Shown piece after piece: positions 14,187-26,930 of a stretch of DNA of 64,000 bases. The position numbers and the translations under genes were made by a program. The notes below the pieces were generated by a model. It did no database searches. It was not told the origin of the DNA and saw only the letters and a program-made list of their open reading frames with translations. Each line of letters begins with the position of its first letter. Positions within the stretch are counted from its first letter, which is position 1. Source of the stretch: Prostheceraeus crozeri (lineage: Eukaryota; Platyhelminthes; Polycladida; Euryleptidae); NCBI GenBank assembly GCA_907163375.1, contig CAJQUW010007833.1, positions 1-64,000 on the forward strand. Reading direction: 5' to 3'.

Positions 14187-15299
14187 ATGCGACGGATTCG
14201 ACCTCGGCCTTTAGGCCAAGTCAAAGTGGAGCGAAGACCATCACAGGTCCTGCAGTCACCATGGAGTTACGCTGCAGACGACGATCCTCTGGCGATTCCC
14301 AGAATGGCCCTCCGACGACGTGTATCTGAACCGAATCATTCAATGGTGCTGAAAGGAAAACAGTTAGCTTCCCCAGTTCCCAGTCCTCCAACCTCAAGTC
14401 ACACTAGACAGTCTCCTATCTCTCCACACAGAAGGAGAATTTCTTTACCAACTCCTCCCGTTGCTTCTCCTTCACCGCTACCTAAAGCATCTGCTCCACT
14501 TCCACCAACTCGGCCAGAGGAGCCACCTGTTCCTGCTAATGCTCCCACTCCCATCTCATACCACAGCAACGGTGTTCAGGTTGATCCAGACCAATTGAGG
14601 CTCTCTGAGAAGCTTCAAATGCTTCTTGATGAGCGGCAACAACTCGAGGAGCTTATGATGCGGCTAGGAGAGGACAACGACACGTTGGAGAAGGATTCCA
14701 AGTCCGCTGGTCTGAAGGCCGATGAGTACAGACGGCTGTTCGAAGCAGAAACAATAGCTCACAAGCGAACGAAGGAGAGTCAGAACGTCATAAATCAGAG
14801 GTTAAGTGACGTAAAGGAGAAGCAGCAGCGACTTCTGTCTGAGCACAATATGAGTGTGACTGCAGTGAAAAATGAGCATTCAGTCAAACTGGACGCCGAT
14901 AGGCAAGTTTACTCACAGGAAATCCACGCAGTGGATAGGAAAATCCAGACGTTGAGTGCATGTGTTCCGAATAAAGAAACTGCTGTGAATGAGCGACAAA
15001 GTCAACTAGCTCTATTACAAAAAGACAAGGAGAACCTTCTGGAGGAAATTGAACGACTGAGACAACGTGTAGGACAAATCAACTTCGACGAAGAATTTGA
15101 CATTAAAAACAACTCCTGTCGTGAATGTGACGCGAAAAAAGTGAACTTGAAATATCTTCGTGATCAGTCTATTCAGTTAGAAAATCGAATCAGGGAATTA
15201 CAAGATGAAATACGCAAGAGTGAACAAGTTAGTTCAAGATCAGGACACTTCCAAAGAAGGTCTGCGAAGTCAATAGGTGGACGGCGACGAGTCACATGA
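14187..15299 (+). CDS. Proline-rich, coiled-coil protein of unknown function
   Basis: I do not recognise this protein. The frame is 370 codons long, clearly richer in G and C than its surroundings, and uninterrupted, which argues for a real gene. Residues 1-60 are basic with RRRVSEP at 44-49, a basophilic kinase or 14-3-3-like site; RRRISLP recurs near 82-88. Residues 62-123 are rich in P and S with PPTRP-type SH3-ligand motifs. From about 135 to 355 the protein is E/K/Q/R-rich with long heptad-like stretches (for example KENLLEEIERLRQRV) and almost no prolines, so a coiled coil is likely. One CRECD motif sits near 312. The tail is basic (GRRRVT). No signal peptide or membrane segment is visible. 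The start is the first ATG after an upstream in-frame stop, but a CAG lies just before it, so a 5' exon cannot be excluded. It could be a single-exon gene, a retrocopy, or the last exon of a longer cytoskeletal or centrosomal-type protein. Confidence 0.6.
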   Translation: MRRIRPRPLGQVKVERRPSQVLQSPWSYAADDDPLAIPRMALRRRVSEPNHSMVLKGKQLASPVPSPPTSSHTRQSPISPHRRRISLPTPPVASPSPLPKASAPLPPTRPEEPPVPANAPTPISYHSNGVQVDPDQLRLSEKLQMLLDERQQLEELMMRLGEDNDTLEKDSKSAGLKADEYRRLFEAETIAHKRTKESQNVINQRLSDVKEKQQRLLSEHNMSVTAVKNEHSVKLDADRQVYSQEIHAVDRKIQTLSACVPNKETAVNERQSQLALLQKDKENLLEEIERLRQRVGQINFDEEFDIKNNSCRECDAKKVNLKYLRDQSIQLENRIRELQDEIRKSEQVSSRSGHFQRRSAKSIGGRRRVT

Positions 15300-18200
15300 C
15301 GAGCATAATGACAGTGTAACCATGAGTGATCTCAATTAATGGTTAAATAGATAACAAGTGAAGAATTTATGAGCAGATTCAACAATTACAAAAGATAATG
15401 AGTGAAATTTGTTGTTGATGAGATTGTGATATTTGTGCATTTTATTACTTTTGTACACAAATCATCGCTGAAATTTTGAGTGCTTCTGTGTTCCGCAGGT
15501 TGGGAATATATTTAATGTTTTCAGAATTAAAATTTAAAAGCTCTCATAGGATTGCTGTAAAAAAATTGACGGTTGTAATGGACGATGACCATAGGAGAAA
15601 TCAAATCGGACGAACACGTCCTCAGAATTTTTCCATTTATATGTTTGTCCACTAAAAGAGGATTCCATAGATTGGGATATATACGTAGGTAGAATGTCGA
15701 CTAAAAATAGTATCTGTATAAAGTGAAAATTTTTATATGAAAAAACTCAGTTTTTTGCGGAGATTGAGTTCCCGTAGTCCAAAAAATTATTTGAGCAGTT
15801 TTGTGACGTGCCTTGCTCAAGAAGCTTTTGATGTGACCCTTACTTCTTGCTTATCTAATGGAATTCAGTCTTTTGTTTGTGATTTTGTCTCTGCATGCAC
15901 TTGCCTGGGATGATAGCTAAAGTCACTTGGGTTGACATGAAAGCAAAAGTACCCTCGAAATGCGAATTAAACAAACATTAATCGCCAAGGCTTTATGAAC
16001 ACTAGATTCTTAACAATACCAGTCATTCCTTCAGCTTTTACAATCATTCATTCAATTCCCGTCAAGTTCTTCAAAACTACAACTGCAATAATGGATGGAG
16101 AGTATTATCCCATCACATTTTTAACAAGTATATCCTTAATTCATGGAAATAAAAAACGAAGTGTAATCATGCAAAGGGATTAAATAAGCGTGTTTCCACT
16201 CTAACCAAAGACTCTTTTGAGGATTCTATTACTGTATTCCATTTTCTATAATACTAGTGTATTTTGTGATACATGACATTCTTCAGATACTACATAGGTG
16301 TGTACCGAACATTTCGTTTCTTCGCCATCCTCCGATTTCGAGAATTTCGGTGGTTCACTGAACTAGCCTTGACTTTTTAGTCGAACACAATAAAAATTAA
16401 TCTTTCGACAAGTAAATTATCAGATTGTAGATCAGACAAAGTATAAATTAGTTGTCAAACTGTCTCAAAAAGCATTGAGAAAGTTTAAACATTTCTAGAA
16501 AACTTTCCTCCCCGTCGCCAACGCAAAATTGTCGATGACCTCTAATCATTGTCAGTTTTAGGAAGTTCTAATAAAAGAAGTGAAATAATATCTAAATATT
16601 GGCGTATATTGCTCAGGACGTACACACTGCATAAAACTCGTGGCTTGAATTCCGTAACTCTCGCAACTATAAATATTAACAGTCACATCATATTGCATAA
16701 AGAATGAACATCTACAAACAATCCTATAACAAAAAAGTACATGGTCAATGCAATGAAGTCATGACTTGAAAATAATAAAAACAGTGGGGCATTTCTGAGT
16801 GACACTTAAGCGAAAAACTCTACATATTGGATCATTGTGATTATTTCGCATGAGATATTTTGGGCCACTTGTACAGTAGAAAGTCGAATGTGGCCCTAGC
16901 ATGCAAAGTGCCCACAGGACTTTCCTCGTCCCACAGTCGCACTCTTTTACAAGAACCACTTCGGATATTCCCTCTTCTTCTATAATCTTCTTGATTCACT
17001 CTCTCTTTTTCCTTTTTCTTTTCACTCAGCAAAAGGTTCCACTCAAAAAAAAAATATATCGTCGTCTTGTCGTCATATAATTCCTGATGAAGCTATGTGA
17101 ATAATTTATAGAAGAAAATTTTTATGCAATCTCACAAAACAACCCTCGGCTGCATAAATATCCCTTAGTCATAACGTCGTCTCCAACACGCAATCGGCAT
17201 TATCACTCCTATTCCCGTCATACATAACGTGATCAAATCTTCTCCTATCGCATAATGCTGCTGGCGCATCGTCCTACAATAATCGCCTTAAGGCAAGTAC
17301 TGAAGTAGCTCTCCCCGCGCGGGCAAGATATAATGCGACTGGTTTTCCTAAAATCGTTCCACCTCAGAAAGCACAGCCTCCGAGTAATCAATGAAAGCAC
17401 ACCGTTTATAGAAAACATCCAGTCAACTGAAGTTGTTTTAATGGCTGCTCTTCAAAACTCAAAGCGTTTATAGTGCTAACTTAGTATCACATATTTATAC
17501 TACAAATGCAGATCTTCTGAGAAACCTGTGGGAGCTCAATAATTTTCTATGCGCTTTGATAACGATATCAGCATTTGCCTCAGTTAACATCTCTTCGCCG
17601 GTGGCATTTGGCTAGGAGAAATCCAATCGCATTGAGACTTTAGGGAGTGACATCCAGGGATTGCAGCGATTAAAATTTTTGCTTGACTGGTTAACCGGTT
17701 GACCGATCAAATATGCCAAAATCAGTCAAAAAACTTAACTGTGCTTCACGCTAGAGCGTGAGAGGTATTTGCTTACTATCGAGAGAAGTAATTCGCTTCT
17801 TAGGCTGCCCAAAGCAACAGCTTCCTGGGAACTGCGTCACATTTTGTCGACTTGTAGTTTTATAGCAAGCCATTTTCTTTTCCATTGTTGTAGCCTAGCC
17901 TATCAAATTATTTTAATTATAAAAATTAGTCATGCTACGTAATGATTGCATAGTTCATTAAATGCGTAATGAATTTTATATAAGGACTATGCGGACTGTA
18001 CAGGCAGCAATTGGAAATATTCAAGACAAAAGGTTGACTGCCATCCTTGTTAGTAATAAATAATACCACAGGGTTTAGCCAGTTCGGAGTTCGGTTCAGC
18101 CGAACTTCTTTTTAGGTTCAGCAATGTCCTGCTTCGGCCTGAAGGAGCTTTTATTTTTCAGAGTTAATCATAGTCTATAGACTATAAACTGTAAACCGCA

Positions 18201-21200
18201 GACCAACAATTATCCTTCAAAATTACTGACAAAATCAACCGACGATTGTCACCTCTAATATCCTGCGATATCCGACGAATTTGTAGGTTCTCCACCGACA
18301 TCGGAACAGACTTTTTCGGGCTTGCAAATTAACTAAACAAAAACTGTTGAATATTAATTGAATTTTTCGATTGGTGATTGCTCGACTTTTGGGCAATCTG
18401 TATTATTGTGTGGCAAAACCATGATTCATTTTGACATAATTTAATTAATTACCTACATTTTGATGAAATTTAAGCCATAATTCATTGCTATTAATTTTGT
18501 CGCCTTTTGTCAGATATGTAGGTGCTCAATGGCAATCATCCTACAAGAACTAACAATGACCGACAAAATAGATTTTGTAGGATAAATGTCTGTCAATTGT
18601 CAGTCAGCGGTTTACAGTAGTCACAGCCTGACGCTAGATTATGAGGCAAATGACTCGCAACATTCCACTCACCTTGTTTTTCAAAATTACATGCCTTCAA
18701 GAGGTTTGTATGATTCAATGCAAGAACCACGAACGATTCTTTTCGACTCTAAATTGGCCGATCAATTGATGTTTCTTGAATCAAGAAAACTTATTGATGA
18801 AACAATGATTGCAATTAACTGAAAGCAATTGCTTTATCAGTTGAAGCAAACTTGCCTTTCTAAATGATAAATGAAATGTAATCCACTGACTTTTTGAACA
18901 AAAGTTCAGCTGATTAACTTATCGTGCAACGTTTATACCAATTTACTTAAAAGTAAGCTTTAATTTTTCATCTGAAATTTTTTGGAAGCAATTAAATCGA
19001 AAATTCATTCTGATAAATTGTGAATCATTTTCCTTTTATAATTATTCCCACATGTATGGAGCCTGCATGTTAATGCCCACCTTTTGATATCGATTGTTTA
19101 CTTTATACCAAATAATCGAGACTTGGAGTTGTATTGAAAATTAATGTTTGCATTCTTATGAACCTAAAGTACCCGATCTAATTCGTCTGCTAATTTCACT
19201 GATTTTATCGAGATCATGGCACGTTTCCACGTAGGTATAAATAAGAAGTATGACAGACTGAAATTACATGCATAAAAATTTGCACGCACAAACCGACATA
19301 TTAATGCCATCGGCCTTCTGTGCAGCTGCTGATTGTGGTAAATGCTCGAATGCTATTGATGTGGGGTTGTCTCACCGGATTTTTCACAAGTACTGCAAGG
19401 GAGCCTAATCGGTTTAAAAGGACATTAGAGGTTTGTGACTGTTGTCGATAAGCTCAACGATCAGAGTGCTTTTATCAATCAAAGCATCATAGTGATTATT
19501 TCTACTGCTTATAGGGTCATCACCCCCAGGGAGTTTTCAAATTTGCCTGAAGTCCAATCTCGTTTACTATGCCTTCTCCTCGCTCGGCATGTCAATTTGT
19601 ACGTAGAAAATATCTTTTTACCATAAAACCCCCTTGCCTACTGCGCCATGGCTATTTAATTATGCTCGCTACAAATGTATGTCGAGATGTTTCCAAAAAG
19701 CCAGAAAATATGAAGTTTGTTACACAATGAAGCTTCAATAGTGTAGAATTTACGTCTTGATAAGTCATGACTCCGGAGTGTGGAAAACAACATCGCACGG
19801 CGACACCCCACATGCCTATAAAAATATCACAATTGCAATAAAACATATAGCTATATGGATTCGTTTGGAATATACATTGTATACATGTGGTCTGTATAGG
19901 ATTTCTGCAAAGTCTAATCCACAATGCGAGACCCCGAAAGGAAATAAAATCAAGCAGATCGAGAATGAGATTTGACTGGAAATGCATTACGGGAACTGCA
20001 AGCGTTTGTGGCCTATTTGCCGGAGCATATTATACTTGTATATCCCTATTCCCCTGCAATAGCACCACAGTCTACGCAGTACAAGTGTATGCACGAGGCG
20101 ACCAGAAGGGACAATCGAAGATATAAATAAACTCTGAGAAATCAGGAAACTAAAGATTTCCATGGTGAGTGCGAAAATATCTATGGCAGCTCCTGTCTTC
20201 TAATGTATGGAAATTGTCCGATATCTTCGTTAAGGACAATTAATCCAAGAGCTTAGCATGCAGAGATAGGGAAGTTTTGATCCTTCGCCTTTTGGTGCTT
20301 GGCCTGCTCGCCTATAGATGAAAGATAACTCGTGAAAAACTGAATAAAAATGACTTTGCACTTTTGTGACGGGGTCACCTTTTAACTTTGCTGCATGAGC
20401 TCTTTGCATTTTTCAACTTGGCAAAAAAGCTTGAAATGCAAAGATTGGAAAGCATTCGTTGTGCCTTTGGAATATTACAGTTCTTTTGCGGAACGACTAT
20501 TACAGTCTGCAAAACATTGATTATTTTAATTTTTTTGAAATATAATGTAGATAAGAAGTGCGTAAAAATTGGTTTGGAAAATTTCCACTGAAAAAAGTTG
20601 CCATTTGCATTCACCAACTGCCTCAAACTTAGTGCTAGATTACTTCCAGAGTCAGCAGAAATATGCGATATTATCCCCAGTTATCACAATTCCTGGATAA
20701 TTTCGATGTTAAAACCGGCGTTCAAAAAGTCACTCTGATATTCCTAACGGCAGGAATAATTAAATCGGTTTAATTTTCAGCCGGTAGAAATTCAGTTAAT
20801 GAGCAACTCCAATGAGCTACCGTCATGACATCCGGATGCTGTTTGTTGCCAGATTAAATACTAACATAGTCTATGATCACAAAATATCTGTTCACGGAAT
20901 TTATTGTAGGCGCAACCTGTGATCGGCAGGATATCATTTTATTTTTATAATGAAAATTTTACCCTTGCTTAGTGGGAAACAGACGTAGCAGACTCCGTAA
21001 ATTAGATCTTAGTCATGCGAATTGTTTTTCGATTTAACGCTGCTACCAAGCTACTTTACTGCTCGTAGCGGTGGAAATCGAATTATAGTGCATGCAGCAT
21101 CGATAGATATTCCAAATAATTGTAATTGAAGAAGCTGCTCTTATTCTTGCAAAGCTTCTTGTATATGCAAATAAGTTAGGAGGTCTTGCCTAGTCTAGTA

Positions 21201-22109
21201 TCAGCGCTTGGGTGATGGAAGGCTCGACACTTACAAATATCCTACAATAGCTTTGGTTTGCCAACAGCTTGAAAACATAGCCATTGCTTTTCGCTACTGG
21301 AATTCCAACCATTTGGAGAGACATTAAACAAACAAAAATAATTTTTGCTTCAATACATATGCTAAAATATATGATTAGAAAATACAAGTGGAACAAAAAT
21401 ATTGAGTTATCATTATACATTTTTTCATAATAGAAATGATATAAAATATGTATTTTATCACTTGCTAGCATTGGTGCAACAGGCATAATTTAACTGAGAA
21501 CTGGAATTCAGCAGAGAAATTGTCATCTGATTATCGATTCTTTTACTGCTGCGTTCAATTTGACCTCAGACTTCAATTGCATTCCAACGCTATAAAAATA
21601 AAGTGTAGACCGTATCCATATCACATTCACGTGTAAATGCGTACTCGGCCAGGCTTCTGTGGTGCTTTAGAGTTCGCTAGCAATCAGTCATCTCGTCGAT
21701 ACAACGTAGTTCTAATCGCTCTATAATCGTTCAACATATTCATCAAAATTCCTACTGTTCAGCAGTATTTCAACTGACAATTTTTTTTCATGGAAGATCC
21801 ATCTTTTCTCTTCGCTTCGTTGGGGACTAAATGATCAATAGCTTGTGTTGAAGTAATTTCATCTACCGGTCAGCACCGTTATTGGTAAATGTTGCTGAAT
21901 CGTAAAAAAGAAAATTACTGAAATTAAAATCATCAAATTGAGAGATCTCAATTTAAGTGATTAAATTAAGGTAAGATCCACCGAATTATATATGTTGTTT
22001 ATCTGCTTCGGGTCTAGAATGATTCATATCGAAATCGACGGCACCTCGAGGAACTTACTATGTGGGCAAAAATAATGCCGAATTCCGACAAATTAGTTTA
22101 TAAAGGTCT
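15300..22109. other. Long stretch with no supported gene
   Basis: Follows the coiled-coil gene. AT-rich, with only short frames in all six readings. Some segments look like worn transposon ends (for example 'GGTTAACCGGTTGACCGA' near 17690 and 'GTTCGGAGTTCGGTTC' near 18085), but no partner ends were found. No RNA genes recognised. Confidence 0.5.
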
Positions 22110-22590
22110 GCTCCATTGCGATTAATGTGATATAAGCAAAGTGCTTCGTTTGCCTAAATTCCTGCACATTCGAGAATATTTCAGATCATTGCGCACAAGT
22201 TTTTCTCCATAATGTTGGCCCTTCCGATCAGTATTAAAAAAAGTAGCAGGCGTACGAAAATTATTAAATTTTTTCACTATCCTCTCCTCGCATGTCTCAA
22301 TGTATAGTGCATACACTAATCGAATTTAGCCAAGGCATCGTTGGGTTTTGGTGTGTGCAAAGTGATATCACAGTCATGCACGCATCTCTCACGGCCTCTG
22401 GGTCCTTTGCTGAGTGCCGTTTGTTTGCCATTTCCAATAGCACCCGTTCCACGATGGATCCTGCGAGAAAGCAAGGTTGTCCAAATTTTGCGTGTTGGCA
22501 TTTCAAGTATTTAGTCTCTAGCATATTTCCCTTCTTTCTAAGTAACCGAAGCGTGCGCAATTGAATCTAATTCGGTATGAGACATCATTA
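22110..22590 (-). repeat. Unnamed interspersed repeat, copy d
   Basis: Shares long blocks with the copy at 54450-55015 when read on the minus strand. Shared blocks include 'CTATTGGAAATGGCA', 'TTGCACACACCAAAA' against 'TCGTACACACCAAAA', 'CGTACGAAAAT' against 'CGTACGAGAAAT', and the block around 'CTTCCGATCA'. Two other partial copies lie at 51.35 and 53.34 kb. Not recognised as a known family. Small open frames here are poorly kept between copies, so a non-coding repeat is more likely than a gene. Confidence 0.55.
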
Positions 22591-24773
22591 CGTTTATGAG
22601 CGTAATCAAAACGCGAAGCACATTGACATAAGCTACTTACACATCTACATAAACTAATAGGAATTTTTGCGATGTTTGAACGCTCCGCAACCTGCAAGAC
22701 ACTGAAGTACACCTAAAAATTGTCGTTTTTATTGATATTGGGGTACAATCTACAAATTAAGAAATATAAGATACCTTGCTGCGCGAAATTTAATGAATAA
22801 ACGTCATGTAACTCCTCGTACTCATCTGTTACGGCGCCGTGTCTAGTTTCGAGTCTAGCCTGTGGGAAGCCGCAGGTAGCCTATGACTTTGTTCCCTGTA
22901 CAACTTCGTGCATAGCTCCCAGACTACATCTTTACTCTGTCATATAATAAATGACTCAGACTTGTAAATTTTAAGCCCAAATATTCATTGCCATCGTAGA
23001 CGTTGCGTTTCGCCCTGAAAGGTTTTATATAGTACGAACCCGGAATATATATTACGTTGGAAGATATTTTTGCATTAAAATTCTAGATTCAGAGCTTTCG
23101 AACTAAAAAGACTTGAAGGCAATCAACACGGCCTCTTCGGGGGCTCAAGTGTCAAAATTGTAAACAATTTTGCAGACCACCTCGCCTCGGCGATCATTTT
23201 ATGTCCATAGTTCTGAGGTATTATGAAATTGCGTCACGACTGAACTTATTAGATCCCAAATTTGTACGTGACTAGATAATATTTAAACCACACCTCAAGT
23301 GAGAAGAAAGACGCAGTGATTTTAATATCCACGAAGTCAGTGTTTATGTTTTCCCTGCTCCTCTTTCGAGGAGGCGCATCAATAAGTGATTGCTTAAGGA
23401 AAGCACAATCAAGCCGACGGAAATACCGTTATTGTCACATGAAGCAGTTCACACGGTGTAGGCATCTATATCAAATAAATTTGTGAATATTGAATCCTTA
23501 TTCGTTTTATCTTCCAGTTTTTAGTTTGATTCGCCTCATTTACACCCTCTCCATATCAATGGACCCATAAAACAACAGACAGTGTCGTCCTTCAGGAATT
23601 TCAACATAAAATCATGAGATGAAGGTGCTCATCTGTGTGTTGAAAATGACTAGCGGTTGCCATTAAGTATCTTAAAAACCAATTAAGTCCGCAAAGAACT
23701 AGAAGAGCAAATCATTAGATATTGAGAAGACATCAGTGCTGGCACTGGATCATATCTCACTGTTTCAATTCTCGCTATAAAGACCACGATTCAGATTTTG
23801 AGTTATACTCAGTGATTCGACGTGACTAATCTGCTTGCAATGTTGTACGAAATTGTCTCTCAAATTGTATAATAGCTTCTTGTTTTACAACCACTTCTGA
23901 CCATGATTTTCGATTAATTACAGGACAATAATACATAATTGTTCACGTCGTAGGACGTACCTAAGATTATCGCTTCCGTATATTTAAAGCTTTTCCTGAC
24001 TGACTTTATGGACTTGCTGTAGTAAGGCAGTGTCATGAAATTTCCTTGTGCATCATAGCTTAATTTCCGCCTAATTAAGATGTTGCATAGGACACAGAAC
24101 CACTCTATGGATGCCTATCAAATTCATTCCTTTTGTTATATCAAATTGCTTCATGCTACTTATTAAACGTACTTTCATGTCGGTAGTATATATTTTCAAA
24201 AATTAAGCCTTTTACAAAAACTGCTCAAAAAAATTTGTAGACCACAGGAACATTATCTCCGTAAAATATACTGAATCTTTGATAGAAAAATTTTTCAGGT
24301 GTACACTGTAAATCGCTGGATACGCAAAATTACATACAACATATATCAAAATCACATACACTTTGAAATTAACATCGGATGCGTATATTCTCGTATGCTT
24401 ACGAAATAGGTAGTTTTTCATAACAATCAAATTACTTTCGTAAGGGATTGGTATGTTGCGATATCGACCTATTCTTCCTGTGATTGGCTTGTTCTACACT
24501 GAAATGCGAGTTGTTGGGTATTGTTTTATATACGAGACCCGATGCAAATTCAGTCCTCATCTCCCGTTATACCTCTGGTTATGACGCTGATATGTAGACA
24601 GCGTTAAAGTCACATAGCAAAACAACTATATTTAAGTTGTGTTGAGAGTCCATCTCCGGACCATCTCGGATGTGTTAATCAAGTGATTTACAAAATGCAC
24701 AAAACCATCCCTCAACGTCCCTGCGTTTAAGCAGTGCTTTTCTGGCTAATTCGCGCCTTTACTCCAATCAGAT
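22591..24773. other. No gene recognised
   Basis: AT-rich DNA without convincing reading frames, repeats or RNA genes. Confidence 0.5.
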
Positions 24774-24855
24774 GGTCCGGTGGCCTTGTGGTTTAAGGGT
24801 ATGCTTGCAACTCCTCTAGCTTCCAACGTCGCTGGTTCAAACCTACCCACGGACT
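24774..24855 (+). other. tRNA-like sequence with Pol III A and B boxes, upstream of LINE ORF1
   Basis: An A-box-like TGGTTTAAGGG (24789-24799) and a B-box-like GGTTCAAACC (24834-24843) are spaced as in a tRNA gene. GGTCCG at 24774-24779 can pair with CGGACT at 24850-24855 as an acceptor stem, and CCTT/AAGG can form a D stem. The T stem has a mismatch, so it is a tRNA pseudogene or a tRNA-derived promoter rather than a working tRNA. The LINE ORF1 ATG lies at 24857, immediately after it. Confidence 0.5.
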
Positions 24856-24856
24856 G

Positions 24857-25470
24857 ATGGAGGCACCAACATCCGAAACATGCTCGACTATGGTGAACAA
24901 ACGCTTTGAAAGCATCGAGGTCAATATGTCAGAAATGAAACTTACATTATCTAAGTATGATAAAGATATACACGAACTAAAGCAGGGTTCTTCGTCGTTA
25001 GCATCTGAGATTCCTCATTCTCTTTTTGAAGAAATAGATGATGGAATCTTCAAAATCTATAACGCTATCATCTCAGGTGTTGAAGAGAATGACGGTCCTC
25101 TCACTGATCGAGAAAAGCATGATCCCTCAAATGTTATAAAATTAGCGAAAGAAGTGGATTTGGATTTTGATGATGGCGCAATCGTAGGTGCAGCGTATAG
25201 GACGTATTGGACCAAATATCCCTCGGTTATTATGTTTCACTTTTTCTGGTCGAAGGCATAAGGATAGGTTCTTGAGAAAACGCCAAGAAACTTAGAAGTT
25301 CAAGAACATTCCAAAGCAATGTTTACGTTAATCGCGACAGAATAAGCAACAAATGCTGCAATATAGGATTTTTCCGTAATGAAACTTTTTGAGAGAAAGG
25401 AAAAAAAAGGGTGAAGATGTATTGATATATAAAAACCGCGCTGTGTTGCGGAGTGAATCTCCCACAAAAA
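24857..25470 (+). pseudogene. LINE ORF1 (coiled coil plus nucleic-acid-binding C-terminus)
   Basis: The first 134 codons form an acidic/basic coiled-coil-like N-terminus (residues 10-45: SIEVNMSEMKLTLSKYDKDI) and a middle part with IISGVEEN, the counterpart of VIVKGLPEV in the ORF1 at 46.3 kb. A stop and frame change follow near 25260. The C-terminal end resumes at 25389 with KKGEDVLIYKNRAV, matching DAGRDVVIYRRKVV at the end of the other LINE's ORF1. ORF1 proteins of this type bind the element RNA. The coding sequence is broken. Confidence 0.65.
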
Positions 25471-25487
25471 TTTTGGTGAGCGATTGT

Positions 25488-26930
25488 ATGAATAAGCCTC
25501 AAAAGCAATTCCCGACTGTCATTCTTTTGAATGCAATATCCATACTCCCAAAACTAGATGAATTAACACTTCTTGTATCAACAATAAACCCAGGATTAGT
25601 GTTTGTAACTGAATCGTGGCTCACACCGGGCATTTGTGATGAAATGTTGAATTTACGTGGTTATTCTATTTATCGGCATGACAGAATTGGCCGTGTTGGA
25701 GGTGATGTTTGCCTATTCGTCAGCAGTATTTTCCGGTGTGCGTCTATTAAAAACTATGATTGTCTCAGCACTACTGAATTTCTATCGATAAGAATTCCGG
25801 AGTTGAATATTTTTCTAGCTCACATCTACATTCCTCCTAATTTATGTGCAGATGAGTTATCAGAAATTTCTGACTTCTCTGTAGAAATCTTAGACACTGA
25901 GCTACTTTTGTATCCTGGTTCCAATTAGATGATCTGTGGTGACTTTAACAATTTTGACACATCTGTTTTTGTTGAAAATTTTTCTTTGTGTAATTGTGTG
26001 CGATCTCGCAACAATTCCATTTTAGATCAGATTTGGATTAATGTGAACTTAACTGATTCCTACACCGAGGACGCCTCCGTTGTTCCACCCATAAGGTAGG
26101 TACACCTTAAGACGACTTGAAAATTCAATTAAATTCTTCAGAAAGTGTGCTTCTCCAGATCATATCTTGCATGGTATAACATTGCCAACCAGCAAACGAT
26201 CAGGTCGAACAATTTTTGATTCATACAAAACCAAACGCCCATGTGATGCTGTCTTTGTGCTTATGTCATTGCATTTAAATGGGTACATTGATCTGTCAAG
26301 CTGATTTCTAATGTGATTTGATTGTAAAATTTGACTTATGACTTATGTTTATCAGGCTTGATTTCTATTTATGGAAATAAAAAATTTCTATTATATTATA
26401 TTCTATTCCTAAGCTCTTGTGACCATAATTACCGTGATTTTGCCTGGAAAGGGGTGCAGCTACACAATGTATTGTAAAAGTCTGGGATTTTCGCCAATCT
26501 CATATTGAACGATTTTTTTACACTTTCAAATATTGACTTCTCATGTGTTTCCAATTGAGTTGTGTTGATCAGATGTGCGATGTATTTTGTACATGTTACT
26601 GTACAACGCATTATCAACTATTCCTTTTTCATATGTCATAATCACAAATTGGGACAAGCCCTGGATGACACCAGTCCTTTAGTCTTTGATCAACCAAAGA
26701 TGGACAGCATATATATCGAGGCGTTGGGAGCTCTATAACCATTTAAAGGCTAAAGTTCGTGAAGAAACTGTTAAGGCGAAGAATGTGTGGGTTCATCGCA
26801 GTATTGATTCCAATAGAAATATTTGGAATGTTGTCGACGATGTTCGAGGAAAGAACGCGACCAGCAAATTTTGATAAATTGATCAATGAATTCAGTGGTA
26901 CTAAGAATTTCCTATCTTGCCTACAAGCTG
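25488..26930 (+). pseudogene. LINE ORF2 endonuclease and linker, split by an insertion
   Basis: Begins near MNKPQKQFPTVILLNAISIL. Residue patterns of the exonuclease/endonuclease/phosphatase fold follow: VFVTESWLTPGI (catalytic E), GGDVCLFV, and HIYIPPN. ICGDFNNFD comes after one stop, and SILDQIWIN after that. The sequence then breaks at 26097, where the 3' end of another LINE is inserted, and resumes near 26406 with SSCDHNY, the catalytic D/H motif that usually reads SDHN. The segment with INQRWTAYISRRWELYNHLK at 26686 is the post-endonuclease linker. The RT and C-terminal domains are absent. It cannot encode a working protein. Confidence 0.7.
26098..26405 (+). mobile_element. 5'-truncated LINE 3' end nested in the endonuclease of another LINE
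   Basis: From 26107 a clean frame of 65 codons ends at 26304. It reads LRRLENSIKFFRKCASPDHI and has the look of the C-terminus of CR1/Jockey-type ORF2 (RRL...KFF...PDHILH). A short 3' UTR, an AATAAA-like signal and a (TTATA/TTCTA) tail at about 26371-26405 follow. The host LINE's endonuclease reads up to VVPPI on the left and resumes with SSCDHNY on the right, so the insertion is placed to within a few bases. No clear target duplication was seen. Confidence 0.7.

Noticed and set aside
17640-18160. Possible hAT ends (GGTTAACCGGTTGACCGA, GTTCGGAGTTCGGTTC)
   Set aside because: No matching inverted partner or target duplication could be found.
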